A DNA stretch of 64,000 bases from Trametes villosa (Eukaryota > Basidiomycota > Agaricomycetes > Polyporales > Polyporaceae), in NCBI GenBank assembly GCA_002964805.2, contig PUDQ02000003.1, positions 4,340,001 to 4,404,000 on the forward strand, written 5' to 3'. The notes under the pieces were generated by a model that was given only the letters and a program-made list of their open reading frames with translations, did not search any database and was not told the origin of the DNA. Position 1 is the stretch's first letter. Every line of letters begins with the position of its first letter. Below, piece by piece: positions 22,696-33,642 of the stretch. Position numbers and translations under genes: made by a program.

Positions 22696-23447
22696 TCAGT
22701 ACTTGGGTAAAAGGCATGCGAGGATCTCGACATAGCTCTCCATCGTGTGCACGCTCCGGAACCATTGCGGCTCCCCGGGCAAGATCCCGGACAGCCACCT
22801 ATACTGTTTCTCCGTCGGCCGCATGTATACATACTCGTACTCAAACGCCGTGCTGCAGATGCTCACCATCCAGAACTCGCCCGTAGTTTCCTCGTCACCC
22901 GGCGGCTTGATCGGTGCGCGCGGGTGCACGACGAGCTCCATTCCGAGGATGAACTCGCTGGCGCCCGGGTTGTTTGCGCCGGAGAGGTTCCTCAGGATCG
23001 AGGTGGCCTCCAGCGTGTCGCCACTAGGGTTGTTGGGTCGTATGTATGGGGTGGCGCATTTGGAGACGAGGCCGAGCCATTCGTGGGTGATCGCCCATCC
23101 AAAGAAGTACGGGTTGGAGATATTCTGCAACAGCGTGGGCACGGGAGGCAGTTTGACCTTGGGTGTGGCGCCCCGTCCTTTGCCCCGAGTGTCCTTGGGA
23201 AACGGGAGCTTCAGGACTGCGGTGAGCTGGTGATGCGTGGTCAGTCGTCTACTTATCTGTGACTGAGATGTCAAGGCCGACTTACCCGTTTCTGCTCGTC
23301 TTCCCTAGAGAGCTCTTCGACGTGCTTGACCGGCGCGCTCAGAATCGCGTCTTCGGGCGATGCGAGCGAGACAGGCTCCGCAAGGTCTGTGATCGGGACG
23401 CGCCAAGGATATTCCTGCGGAGAATCTCTGGAGGGGTCGTTGGCCAT
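22696..23447 (-). CDS. Unnamed 'FGW/PGEPxWFRS' family, member C
   Basis: Join (minus) 23447-23286, 23226-22696; 230 residues. Exon 1 encodes a W-R-VP-ITDLAEPVSLASPED segment matching member A. Exon 2 starts LTAVLKLPF, then VKLPPVPTLLQNISNPYFFGWAITHEWL, VVHPRAPI and PTEKQYRWLSGILPGEPQWFRS. The intron sits at the same place and phase as in A, D and E (just before the LTxVL-like segment). Intact frame, gtaagt donor. Same strand and order as its neighbours. No predicted function. Confidence 0.75.
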
Positions 23448-24100
23448 TGTGAGTGCAGTTTCGTTGTAAGATCGCTGCGGCAGGGGAGATGGGCAGACGA
23501 TAGCGATGGTGCGTATTCTCAGTTCGAGGGCGTGGTCTGTTGCCGACAAATGAACTTGACTGACCAAATTTTACGTTAGAATGACGCATTAACATGAACG
23601 TGGGCGGTAGCTCCCACGCATAGATGAGGAGGTTTCGTCTTGGGCCAGAAGATCATCTTAAGTAGGGTGTGCGCAGTTGCAAGCCTTCAAGCTTCACAAC
23701 CAACCGTATCGCGCGTTCGCCGTCTTCGGGCGGACAACGTTCGGCGCAATGCACGGCTATCTGGCCTGTTACTGGCACAATGCACGGTAGCCCTTTGGGG
23801 CCTCAATGACGCCGAGTCTTCTGGGTAGAAGGTCGACTTGACTTAGAACACTAAGGCATAGTTTTTCGGAGATTCACGCTTGAAGCACACCAGCTAACGC
23901 GAGCATGTAGGTTGTCATCATCGGCCCGGCGCGCTCAAGGCCCCGTAGACCAGTCGTGAGTGGCAAGCACTCGGTTCAATGTGTAACCTGGGATAACCGT
24001 GACAGCAGAGGGGACCACCGCCGTTTACGCTCACTGTATCTCGTTGACGAGGTATCTCTATGAAGCTGTTGCATGGCCCTGCTAAGTTACCGGTCTGCCG
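23448..24100. other. Intergenic, nothing recognised
   Basis: 653 bp between members C and D. No coding segment, repeat or RNA gene is recognised. Confidence 0.45.
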
Positions 24101-24945
24101 TCAGATCCCAGCATCCTGGTCAAGCCAGTCCTCCGATGACATCGTGCTCCTGTACCAACCCGGCTCCCCAGGGAGCACCTTGTTCAGCCACTCGTACTGC
24201 GCCTGTGTGAACCGTTGAATGAAGAAATGTCGTCCGCCGATCTTGCGTGTTGAAATCGCCCCGACTAGCTAGGAGGTCTTGATTCCCTCCGGCACGTCCT
24301 CCGTACTCGACTAGACGGGCGCATGTGCGTGCACGACCCACGCCAACTGCAACTCCCTGTCGCCCGACAAGTGTATAAGCGCTTGGAAGCCGTGGGTGGG
24401 CGCTGAAGGGAGGTATGGGTCCATTGGCTCGGTGCAGTGGCGGAACATCCGTAGCCACTTGAGCGTGATAGGCCAGCCGAAGAAGTATGGCTGGTCGATA
24501 TCCGGGTTGTGTGAGGATACGGAGGGCTCTGCGAAGGGGATCTTCGGGTCGCGGTGGCCCTCAAAGGTGTAGGTTGCGGTAGGGTGCTCGAGCAGAACTC
24601 GTTTTCCCTGCCATGTTTAGCGTGTGTCAGTCGCTTCCTGCGCCGTCTGTATGTATGTGGGCTCACTCGGAGTAGCTCGTCGTCCATGTTCAAGGCCTCA
24701 GTCTGGGCAAACTCCCGTGGTGCGACCCACGGCTCTTCGGGGGAGCATACGCGGCGGGTACCTCGGAGTCCTTCCGCGTCCAGAACCAACGCACGAGATT
24801 CGGGTTCCAGCTGCGTCGGTTTCTTCACTGGCACTTCCGGAGGCGGCCCAGGCTCGCGAAGTTCATAAGGAGGTGGCGGGGATTCGCGTGGGTATGCGGC
24901 GTCGCAGGCGAGACCGTGTGTCGGACAGTGCGCGGGAGTATCCAT
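24101..24945 (-). pseudogene. Unnamed 'FGW/PGEPxWFRS' family, member D (two stop codons)
   Basis: Join (minus) 24945-24667, 24607-24101. Exon 1 (93 codons, Pro-rich, ending MDDELLR) and exon 2 are colinear with member E from VLLEHP through DIDQPYFFGWPITLKWLRMF, VVHAHAPV and QYEWLNKVLPGEPGWYRS. Two in-frame TAG codons interrupt it, at 24311-24313 and 24269-24271. Both fall exactly where member E has tryptophan (APVW and AVAW), so each is a TGG to TAG change. Downstream of the stops the frame and all conserved residues continue to a TGA at 24101-24103, so decay is recent or the gene is read differently. No frameshift is present. Confidence 0.8.
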
Positions 24946-25480
24946 GCCAGGAGTAAAGAAAGCGCGAGTGCAACTGTCGGGTAAAATACCGCACTCGCTT
25001 GCGAAGAGTCTTGAACTGTATAGTACCAAGCCGTATCAAGCACGCGGTCCGTTCTGCATGGACTCAAGGGCGGGCCGCGTACGTACTACAGCGCGAACCG
25101 AAAGCCGGCCGTGTGGGTACCGTCAAAGCAAGTGGACACGTTCCTTATTGAGTTGGATGTGGGCTCTACAATGTATTCAATAGTGTAGGACCGGATAGCT
25201 GTTGTCGACGCTGAGAGTTGCTATGCACGTCTCACCTAAGGTCGATGTCTGATGGTCGTCCCTCCCCAACCCGTGCTGACACTTCCCAAGTCTCTGGACG
25301 TATCATAGTCCACTGCGCACACGGCAGCACGTTCTGCACCGAGATAGCACATCTAGAAATGACAGTACATCAGAGGCCACACGAGCCTCGCCATGACCTG
25401 TATGAGCAAATCATCGAGGTTGACACCCCGCCCGCCGGACCGTTCTGCCCCTACGCGGACCCCGATCGGGTGCTGGTTTG
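24946..25480. other. Intergenic, nothing recognised
   Basis: 535 bp between members D and E with no recognisable feature. Confidence 0.45.
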
Positions 25481-26359
25481 TCACAGTACGCCAGCTTCCA
25501 ACTCCAGCCAATCCTGTAACGGCATAGCGCTTCGATACCACCCCGGCTCCCCGGGGAGAACCTTGCAAAGCCAGTCGTACTGCGCCTCCGTGAACTGCTT
25601 GTGAAAGAAGATTTTGCCGTGGTGCTTGCGCGTTTCCCGGGCGGCGACTAGCCAAGCAACCGCAGTCCCCTCGGGCACCTTCTCTGGAGCCCGCCATACC
25701 GGCGCGTTTGGATGCACGACGCGGACGAGCTGCAAATCGTTGCAGCCAGACATGCGCATGAGCGTCTGGAGCCCTTGCGCGGGCCGAGGAAGTCTTTTGC
25801 TCCTGGGCTCGTTGCACTGCCGAAACATCAGCAGCCACTCGCAGGTGACTGGCCAGCCAAAGAAGTACGGCTGGTCGACGTTCAGCGCGAGCGCGGGCAC
25901 TGGGGGCACAACCGCCGGCCTGCGGAGGTCGCGGTGATACACAGAGTGGTAGATCGCGAACGGGTGCTCGCGCAAAACTTGCTGAACCTGGATGGTCGGT
26001 CAGCTACTGCGGGCTCCGAGGTTGCAATTCAATTGATGCGTACTAACCCGGCGTAATTCTTCTACCAAATCCAGGGCCTCAACGAACGCAAAAGGTTCCA
26101 CGTCGATAGAGCACGAAAAGATCGCATCTTCTCCAGTGTCCATGATCATCTTGTCAACCTGGGGCTCCAGGTGCGTTTCGTGGGGGGATGTTACTAGCGA
26201 TGGTCCAGGCTTCCCGTGATAAGGAGGAGACGAAGGTTCCGGGGGGTACGAGGTGTCTCTCGCGTGGTCGCATGCTGTCGAGCGATACGAACTTGAAGGG
26301 CCCTCCGCCTCCCAGGCCATCAGGTTGCAACTGCTGTCTGAGTCATCGGACGCTGGCAT
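25481..26359 (-). CDS. Unnamed 'FGW/PGEPxWFRS' family, member E
   Basis: Join (minus) 26359-26048, 25987-25481; 272 residues, 60-nt phase-0 intron with a gttagt donor. Exon 1 is Ser/Pro-rich and ends FAFVEALDLVEELRR. Exon 2 carries VQQVLREHP, VVPPVPALALNVDQPYFFGW, VVHPNAPVW, HGKIFFHKQFTEAQYDWL and VLPGEPGWYRS. It is the closest intact relative of pseudogene D and the template that shows where D's stops fall. An in-frame TTG lies upstream of the chosen ATG. Role unknown. Confidence 0.75.
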
Positions 26360-26857
26360 ACCGCTGGTTGCTGCTTGGGAAGAAGTATGCAAGGACGGGA
26401 TTGCTGCAGAGCGAGATCGGAGAACAGTCGTCCGAGCCTAGGGTGATTTCCAAGCTGTTCACATCATCGGTTGTCGCTCATTTTGTGACGTAAGGTGAAC
26501 AGGCGTTGCCGAGGTGCTGCCCGTCGTCGTACGCCGGTAAAGCTTTTCGTCGATCGTTCTATGAAGTCGACGGTCGTATTTTGCTTCACGGCTTAGAGCA
26601 GCAGTCGTTGCAGTTCCAGTGACAAGATGAGAATGTGCGATAGTGGTGGTACACCGGTACGCTGGCCTTCGCTAGGGTACACTCGAGAACGCATAGAAGC
26701 GCCCGTCAGTGTCTGCGCGCACTGTATCATCGTTTTTGTAGAAGTCAATCAGCCCAGTCTCGAGCGGCTGATCGTTCTCTAACACGGTTTATCGGCCCGT
26801 TTCAATTGTATGTTTTAAAGCTATACGTGCACGTACACCAACGAACTGGCAATACGA
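26360..26857. other. Intergenic, nothing recognised
   Basis: 498 bp between members E and F. No coding or structured feature seen. Confidence 0.45.
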
Positions 26858-27379
26858 TTACCAGTCGAACCCACTGTCGCGCTCGGACGCATCCCATTCC
26901 TTCTTCGAAAACGCGCTCCTGTACCATCGTGGCTCTCCCGGCATGACACCCTTCAGCCACTGGTACTGGTCCGGCGTGGGGCGCCTGTCCCAGTACCAAG
27001 CCTTCCTGCTGGTATTCGCGATCGACAGCACGAGGAATTGGGGTACGCTCTTGGGCATAGCACCTCCGCTTTCAGGAGACAGGCGGGGCGCGTCGGGATG
27101 CACACTGATGCCGGTGTAGAAGTTGGAGTAGCCCGACAATTTATGGAGCAAGTAGCTGCCTGCCTCGAACGTGGGCAGCTTTTTGCACTCCGGGTTGAAG
27201 ACGTCGACGACGCCCATGTTGAGGGCTTGGAACCATGGGATGGGCGCGTGCCACCCGAAGAGGTAGTGCTGGTCCAGCTCGCGGACCTCCGCGGGAACCG
27301 CCGGGAGTATGAGAGCCTGGGGTTGTTCGTCGGACGTCTGCTCTGCGGGAAAGCGATGGTCACGGATGTATGCAGCGAT
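26858..27379 (-). CDS. Unnamed 'FGW/PGEPxWFRS' family, member F (5' exon not found)
   Basis: A single open exon of 174 codons starts after an acceptor (gcattcag) at 27380 with IAAYIRDHRF, then ILPAVPAEVRELDQHYLFGWH, ISVHPDAPRL, NTSRKAWYWDRRPTPDQYQW and MPGEPRWYRS, ending SGFDW. It is far closer to the remote copy at 61.3 kb than to its neighbours. The expected first exon is not evident. The upstream segment coding QDLFLAFLLK resembles the end of that exon but joins in the wrong phase. Either the 5' end is diverged or the gene is 5'-truncated. Confidence 0.65.
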   Translation of the reverse strand: MAAYIRDHRFPAEQTSDEQPQALILPAVPAEVRELDQHYLFGWHAPIPWFQALNMGVVDVFNPECKKLPTFEAGSYLLHKLSGYSNFYTGISVHPDAPRLSPESGGAMPKSVPQFLVLSIANTSRKAWYWDRRPTPDQYQWLKGVMPGEPRWYRSAFSKKEWDASERDSGFDW

Positions 27380-27832
27380 CTGAATGCAACACTCGTCAGC
27401 ACGCGGTGCAAGAACATCGTTCCAGAGTACTCACCCTTCAACAGGAACGCAAGAAAGAGATCCTGGGATATTGATGGGCGAAGATGAAGTGAGTCGTTGC
27501 GGTACTGGTGCACTATGTTAAGCGGGTGGATAATCGAACGCAGCCAGGTGTGTCGGGCACGCGGATGCTGGCAGCCTATCGTACGTAATCGAGAAGGCGG
27601 CGTGGTGGGGTACAATTCGAGATCGAGAACTCACCAGCAAGCAATAGAGTCAACTGTGACACGCAAACAAGAACTGAAGTTATGCCGAGGAAGAAGGCCT
27701 ATCACTTCCAATGCGGGCCTTGTCTCTCGACGATAGAAGAGGTCAAGAAATAGGTCGGATGCTTCCTTCTAAAGTACATCAGTGCCACAAACACACTCGT
27801 CCTCTCTACAGGAGGGCCATAACGAAGCGCAA

Positions 27833-30140
27833 CTAGGGCCTCTTCTCATCTCCCGCTTGCGCAACGTCTTCGGAGCTCGCGCGGTCCGACCCCTCTATGG
27901 TCCCTTCCTCCTCTGCTCACACAAGTCAGCCTTCAGCACCCCCCTCTAACATTCAGAAGGGACACGAAGAAGACGCACCTCGGATCTGCTTGATCGGCCC
28001 GGTGAACCACTTGCGCGCGCTGAGCACCCAGAAGCCCATGCAGTACGCGAGCACGATCCCGACCGCGACGATCGTGTAGTTGAGCGTCTGCGTGTCGACC
28101 GGATTCGCCTGCGGTAGGATGAACGCGATGGAGATGAACGCGATCCAGACGCAGGACGTGACTGCGACGGGGTACGAGAACACGCCGAGGTGGAAGGGGC
28201 CCTTGACGAAGCGCTTCCGGTAGACGACGCGCAGGGCGATCGGGATAGCTGGAATGCGCCAGCGTGAGGGGAGGGATAGCAGGGAGAGAGCAGGGAGACG
28301 TACCGTAGGAGATGTACAGGCCGATGGTGGCTATACTAGTGACCGCCGAAAACGCGACGGAGCTTCCAAGACTGGGAAGAGCAAGGATGAAGCTGAGCGT
28401 GCACGCAAGCCATACTGTCGAGGGAACGTCAGCGAACCGCCTGCTGCAGCGCTAATATCGTACGATATTCACCTGTGCGTATGGGCGACTGGCTCTTCTT
28501 CGCGACCTTGTGGAAGAATTTGTGTCCGGGAATGCCGCCGTCGCGCGCGAACGCGTACATCATCCGGCTGTTCGACGTGAGCGAGAACGTCCCGCAGAAG
28601 AACATCGCGCCGATCACGATGACCTGCGCGCGCCCGTGTGAGACCGCCTGCAGCGCGCTGGAGAAGCCCGCGCGACGCACCATGAGAACGATAGCGCCCT
28701 TCTCCCCGACCGTGTCCAAGAAGATCTGGGCGACAGGCTGCCCGGTGGCCGAGTTTATCGTGGCATCGAGGTCTTGAATGGAGAATAGCAGGCCGAGGAT
28801 GAGGAACCATCCGAGCACGGCAGAGCACCCGATGGCCATGACAATGCCGATGGACCCGGACATCGCTGCGTTGTGCGTCTCCTCGGTCATCTGGACGTCT
28901 GCGCGTCAGGCTCGTGCTCAGCTCCGCACGCCACTCACACTCACATGTGCACTCCCGTCAAAGCCTGCGCGGCGGTCAACGTCCGGAGCTAACGACAAGT
29001 ACGGGGGCACGCACCTGTCAGGGTGTACTGCGCCATGAGGATGCCGACGACGACGACATACGCCGGGCTCGCGCGCTCACTCCAGCCCACACCGTCGACG
29101 CCCGTGTTGTCGATGAAGGTCTGGAAGACGAACTTCCCGGACTGGTGCGTCGGCGCCGCGGCAAGCACCGCAATGACGAGTGCGGTCGTCCCCACGGCGT
29201 GCCACCAGATCGAGACGTTGTTGATGTACTTGAGTAGGTGGACGCCGAATGTGTTAATGAGGCCCTGCGCGATGAGCACCGCGGCGTATATGCCAGTCGT
29301 GATGCGTGGCTCTGGAACAAAGTCGGTGTGGAAGGTTGCCAGCGTCGAGATGAAGTTCGCGCAACCGTAGCTAAAGTGGAGTTTAGATATTGTTCTTGGG
29401 GAAGACGATAGACATACCTGATACCGGCGGTCACGGCGACTTGCCCTAGAAGGTTGAACCAACCAGTAACCCAGGACGCGAATGCTGCGTTCTTCGGCTC
29501 GGAGAGCATCGCAGCCCAGAAATATGGGCCGCCGCTCGTAGGATGTGCACTACAAACCTCTAGAGTATCCCATTAGCATTTTGAGTAGACCGAGGGCAGG
29601 GTACAGCGTACCGCCCATTGCTAGCCCGACTAGCATGGTGAAGAATGCTATTACAGGGTAACATGAGCGTGGCTCCACGGTCAGCGTGTGATTCAACGAC
29701 ATACCGACGACCACAAAACCCCACACCATCACTGCGGGGCCGCCAGTATTCTGATTGGCGGGGCCATGAATGAGCAGACTATAACCTCATGCTCGACAGG
29801 AAACCGCACTTACCAACCCGTACAAGAAGAGGGAGGGTATACCGGTGATCACACTAATGATCGAGAAGGACACACCGAAGTTCTACAGCGAAGCGGCCGT
29901 CAGCCCCATGCGCGCGCTCTACACTCAAGCGAATGTCGACTTGCCTGAAGGAGCGTCAAGTCGCGCCTACCGGCAATGGCGCATTCAGTTCAATTACGCC
30001 CGGGCATCAAAAACTCAGCAGACGTACTTGAGCTCCTGCTTGTATCCCATCCTCGCCAGCTCCGCCTCGTCGTCCGCGCCCACCTCCGCCGCGCCCGTGT
30101 GCACGCGACCGCCTTTCTCCATGATCGAGTCGTCCGCCAT
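27833..30140 (-). CDS. Amino-acid/GABA permease family transporter (APC superfamily)
   Basis: Twelve exons (minus): 30140-30028, 29944-29923, 29882-29814, 29750-29705, 29647-29612, 29559-29418, 29370-29015, 28964-28945, 28890-28473, 28414-28304, 28248-27979, 27912-27833; 560 residues. The frame closes exactly. Hallmarks: cytosolic ELARMGYKQELK, then SFSIISVITGIPSLFLYGL, GLAMGEVCSAHPTSGGPYFWAAML, the segment GFDGSAHMTEET before a long TM stretch, GTFSLTSNSRMMYAFARDGG, and a C-terminal acidic tail. About twelve TM helices are expected. Such Uga4/GABA-permease-like proteins import amino acids or polyamines at the plasma or vacuolar membrane; the substrate cannot be told. Exons 2 and 8 are only 22 and 20 nt. 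Confidence 0.9.
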
Positions 30141-30897
30141 GTTCGTCCTGAGTGCAGTCCTAGCGGTCCGGATGAGCAGTTACTGACGCGTCCAACGTCC
30201 TCGAGCTCAAGGTGGGGGGAGGTTCCGACCGCTATCGCGTCCGCGCCCCGCTCAGGGCATATATACAATCCTATATATACGGGCGGGCGATAACGCGCCC
30301 CGAACGACGCCCCAGGTGGGAGTCAACTGGGCGAGCTTGATTGCCGGCTTCCCCTCGAAGTTGGCAGGATCCCCTGATGAGTGCAGGCGCTCATGTGTCC
30401 CGCAGCGCCAAGGCCTTATCGGACGGGCGTCCCCGCCGGATGAACGTCACGCGCGGCGTTGTCCGGTTCGTTGAATGGCCATGATCGGGTGCGCAAAGTA
30501 CACGGGCGTGTTGGGCGGAAGCGTAGGGTCGTCGTTCGAACTTCGTGCTGTGAGGAGCGGGGTTCTGCCTGGCTCTGCAAGGCCTGCGAGAGAGATATGT
30601 GATAAGTGCTGAAGCTGTAGAGATACGGAACGCTCGTAGATCTTGAAGCGCTGCGATAGGAAGGGTGATCGAGATAAGGCACTCAAATGCTCTTCCGCCC
30701 GCTTGTATGTTGAAGCACTCACCGATCGTGCCACCCCCGCATCGCAGCGAAATGTCCGAGTCATAGGATGACCAGTCATTTTGAGCAACGCAGGGCAGAC
30801 CGTGAACTTCGACCGTCTTCAAGGCTCAGTGTCTTGTACGGGATAGCACTAGCACATACCATATAAACACCGGTAACCAACAAAATGTCGACCACCT
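30141..30897. other. Intergenic: permease promoter and F-box 3' side
   Basis: 757 bp. Apart from the TATA-like pair near 30,260-30,280 no feature is recognised. Minus-strand frames at 30391-30822 overlap in several phases and look accidental. Confidence 0.4.
30259..30280 (-). promoter_or_regulatory. Paired TATA-like elements upstream of the permease
   Basis: Two near-identical blocks read on the minus strand as gtatatatag and gtatatatg, about 120-140 bp before the permease ATG. Position suits a core promoter. Confidence 0.4.
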
Positions 30898-33140
30898 TCA
30901 TAAAGTGTACACCCGAACGCTATCCATGGCCGCCCCGCCCTCCCCATGTATCTGCAGAAGCCCAGACGTCGCCACCGTCAGCTGTCGTCGCACTCTCCAA
31001 GCAAGCCCAGGCCGTACGCACCCTCAGCTCAATCAGCCGCTCCTCGTCCATCATATACGACGCGCCGCGGTACACGCCCCCCGCCGTGCGGCACACCTCC
31101 ACGACCCGGCTGGTCTCGATGTACGGCAGCTCGCTCTCGACGTCTTGCACGAACGGGTGGCACTGCAGTGCCGACTGCGAGTCGCGCCGGATCACCGTCG
31201 GCCAGTCCACGACCTCGACGTACGCGCTGTCGGTGCCGTTCGCGCGGTCCAGCAGTGCGTCCTCGCTCTCCACGAGCGTCACACCCGCATCGCTGGGGGC
31301 GCTCTGTGCGGCCGCGATGCGCTTCGGGTGCACGTTGAAGTCGAACACGGAGATGAGCTGCCGGTCTGGTACGTCTTGGGCGCGGGTGTATACGACCTTC
31401 TGGCCGTGCACGTAGCTGCTGAAGCGTCAGTAGGTGAGCTACAAGGCCAAGACTAGCGTATCGGGCGTACCGTGCAAACGCCGCATTCACGATGAGGCGT
31501 GTCATGATCCGTGCGTTCTTCGGGCCCCACACTGTCCACGGCACGGGCTTCCGCGCATCGTCGTCGACCACCCAGGAGCTCGCCGCGAACGTGCACAGGT
31601 ACGCGCTGTGCACGAAGCCCATGTACCGGCTCGACACGCGTCGGTGGTTGTGCGTCACGTACTGCATGGTGAAGACGACTATATGCGCATCCGCGGCGGC
31701 CGAGAATGGGCGGTCGCGTGGGAGTTGGGCGAGCAGCGGCGTGCTGTCGAGCTGGAAGTGGGAGATGTGCCAGCCGCGGTCGATGCGCGGAAGCTGCAGG
31801 CGCGCACGGGCGTGCACGGTGCGGAAGGTCTGCGGCTCGGCGGGGGAAATGCAGTCGATGTGATGGAGCGAGAAAAGCACGAGTTCTCCACGGGCAGCGT
31901 CGGCGAGAATGAAGATTCGGGGGGTGAGCCACGCGAGGCCTGTGGCTAGGTACGGCAAGGTGCCCTCGCTGCCCACCTACAACAGCATCACGCATATAAG
32001 GACGACAGGTGCTTGGGGACCAAACAGAAGGACGTACAAGAATTTCCCGCCCTGTGTGCCAATTCCAGATGGTGACCTGAACAGCGTCTGACCACTCCAC
32101 GAGGGCTATCATATCGTGTGCGATGTGCACTGCCGTGATGAGGAGGTTGGCTATGCCCTCGGCTCTGAGGATTGGTTCAGCCGCCCTCGGGTGCGCCTTG
32201 TAGGTCGACAACGACCATAAATGCACTCTATAACACAGTATGAGCTCGACCCTTCAGGGGATACGAACAACATACCGGCCAAGTATGTCTAGAAGCACAA
32301 TGAGGTCCTGCGTGGGGTCCGTCGTAATGTCGAGCACCTTCATGTGCAGCACATGGTGCACGTAGTCCGTGGATGGATTCGCGCCAGTCGGTAGCATAGT
32401 CTCGTTGATCGTGATCTGGCCCGCCTGGTTCCGGACGTTGAGGAACGTCCCGCCCTGAAGCTCGTACGGCAGTGGGGATTGCGGGATGACCTCCTGCGGC
32501 GTGAGCGGGAGCACATGGGACCAGTCGAGCGTGAGCCACCTGTTGCGCCGCTCGAGCAGCCGGTGCAGGCGCTCAGACGTGCAGAGGCCGCCAGCGGGGC
32601 CGTCGACGAAGCCTTCGATGCCGAGCTCAACTTGGTAGAGGAGGGCGGCGTTGCCATCAATAAGCGCATTCAATGAGCTGCATACCTGAGAAGCATTACA
32701 CATTAGTCACTGTACGGTGCATACGGCCCATTTCTAGCGAACCATATTCCCCAGCTCTACGTTGTCCCCACCCGTGTCTTCTCAACGCATCACAAGGTCA
32801 GGTAGGAAAGACCTACGAGACCGAGAAGACTATTCTCGTACGAAGACGAGCATTCCCCCAGGGGACCCCTCGACTTCTCAAAGGCCCCCTGCGGTATCGG
32901 GGACGTGCGCAATGTGTCAGAAGTAGTCGTACGACCATAGTAGACTGATTGCAGTCACAGCGGCCGGAACCTTCGTGTCTGAATGTCTCCGAACGAGGCC
33001 TTGGAATGCCACTGGCCAGTCCCTTCCCAAGCAGCATTGGCACGTACCCTTCTACAGAGCGTAATCTCTTTGTGGTCCAGTAGCTTCAACACTTCGACAA
33101 GTAGTTCGCGCGGCAAGTCCACGAATGCTTTGGAGGGCAT
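30898..33140 (-). CDS. F-box protein, divergent pair member 1
   Basis: Join (minus) 33140-33048, 32685-32276, 32227-32038, 31976-31471, 31418-31022, 30951-30898; 549 residues. F-box at residues 5-45 (FVDLPRELLVEVLKLLDHKEITLCRR, continuing VCSSLNALI across the intron). The body has WNW and SWVV segments and a long middle part, with FDFNVHPKRI and MMDEERLIELR near the end. Fold of the body is unclear; beta-propeller-like repeats are possible. All five introns match in position and phase those of the divergent neighbour at 33643. Intron 1 here is unusually long (362 nt against 55 nt). Presumed SCF adaptor. Confidence 0.75.
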
Positions 33141-33642
33141 GGTCGTCCGAGCCGCCAACTTCGACTGCTGCAATCAGAGCGCAGGCTGTGTAGAGTCGTT
33201 AGGGTTGAACTTCCAACAGCAGTATCGTCGCCGAAAGGCAGAAGCTGAACGCTGGCAACCTTTGAGATCTGTGAAGCAGACGACGAGCTGGTGGTAGTGG
33301 TACAAGTGCGCAACACACGGCTCTCTTTAACTTACGTCAATGCAGGCTTCCCGGCTTACGGTCCGATGTCCTATAAATCTCCGTAGTCGACTAATAAGTA
33401 ACTACAAGCTATTGATGACTGTCGATCAACAGTCAATCAGTATGCATTACATAACTAAGTAAGTATGTACGGAATAGTTTCGTTGAACTTGCATAGGTAC
33501 CGGTACTTCCGTACTTCTCTGAGCCTTGCACGCCCTCTTGTTCAAGTTGCTCTCCTCCTCCTAGCCGAACCCGACTGGCTCTAGCTCTGCCGTGTGCCGC
33601 AATTGTTTACATACGCTGCACGGTGCTGCCGACGACAGATTC
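33141..33642. other. Divergent promoter between paired F-box genes
   Basis: 502 bp between two outward-facing starts. Stretches around 33,400-33,480 are AT-richer than the surroundings. No conserved element recognised. Confidence 0.4.
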
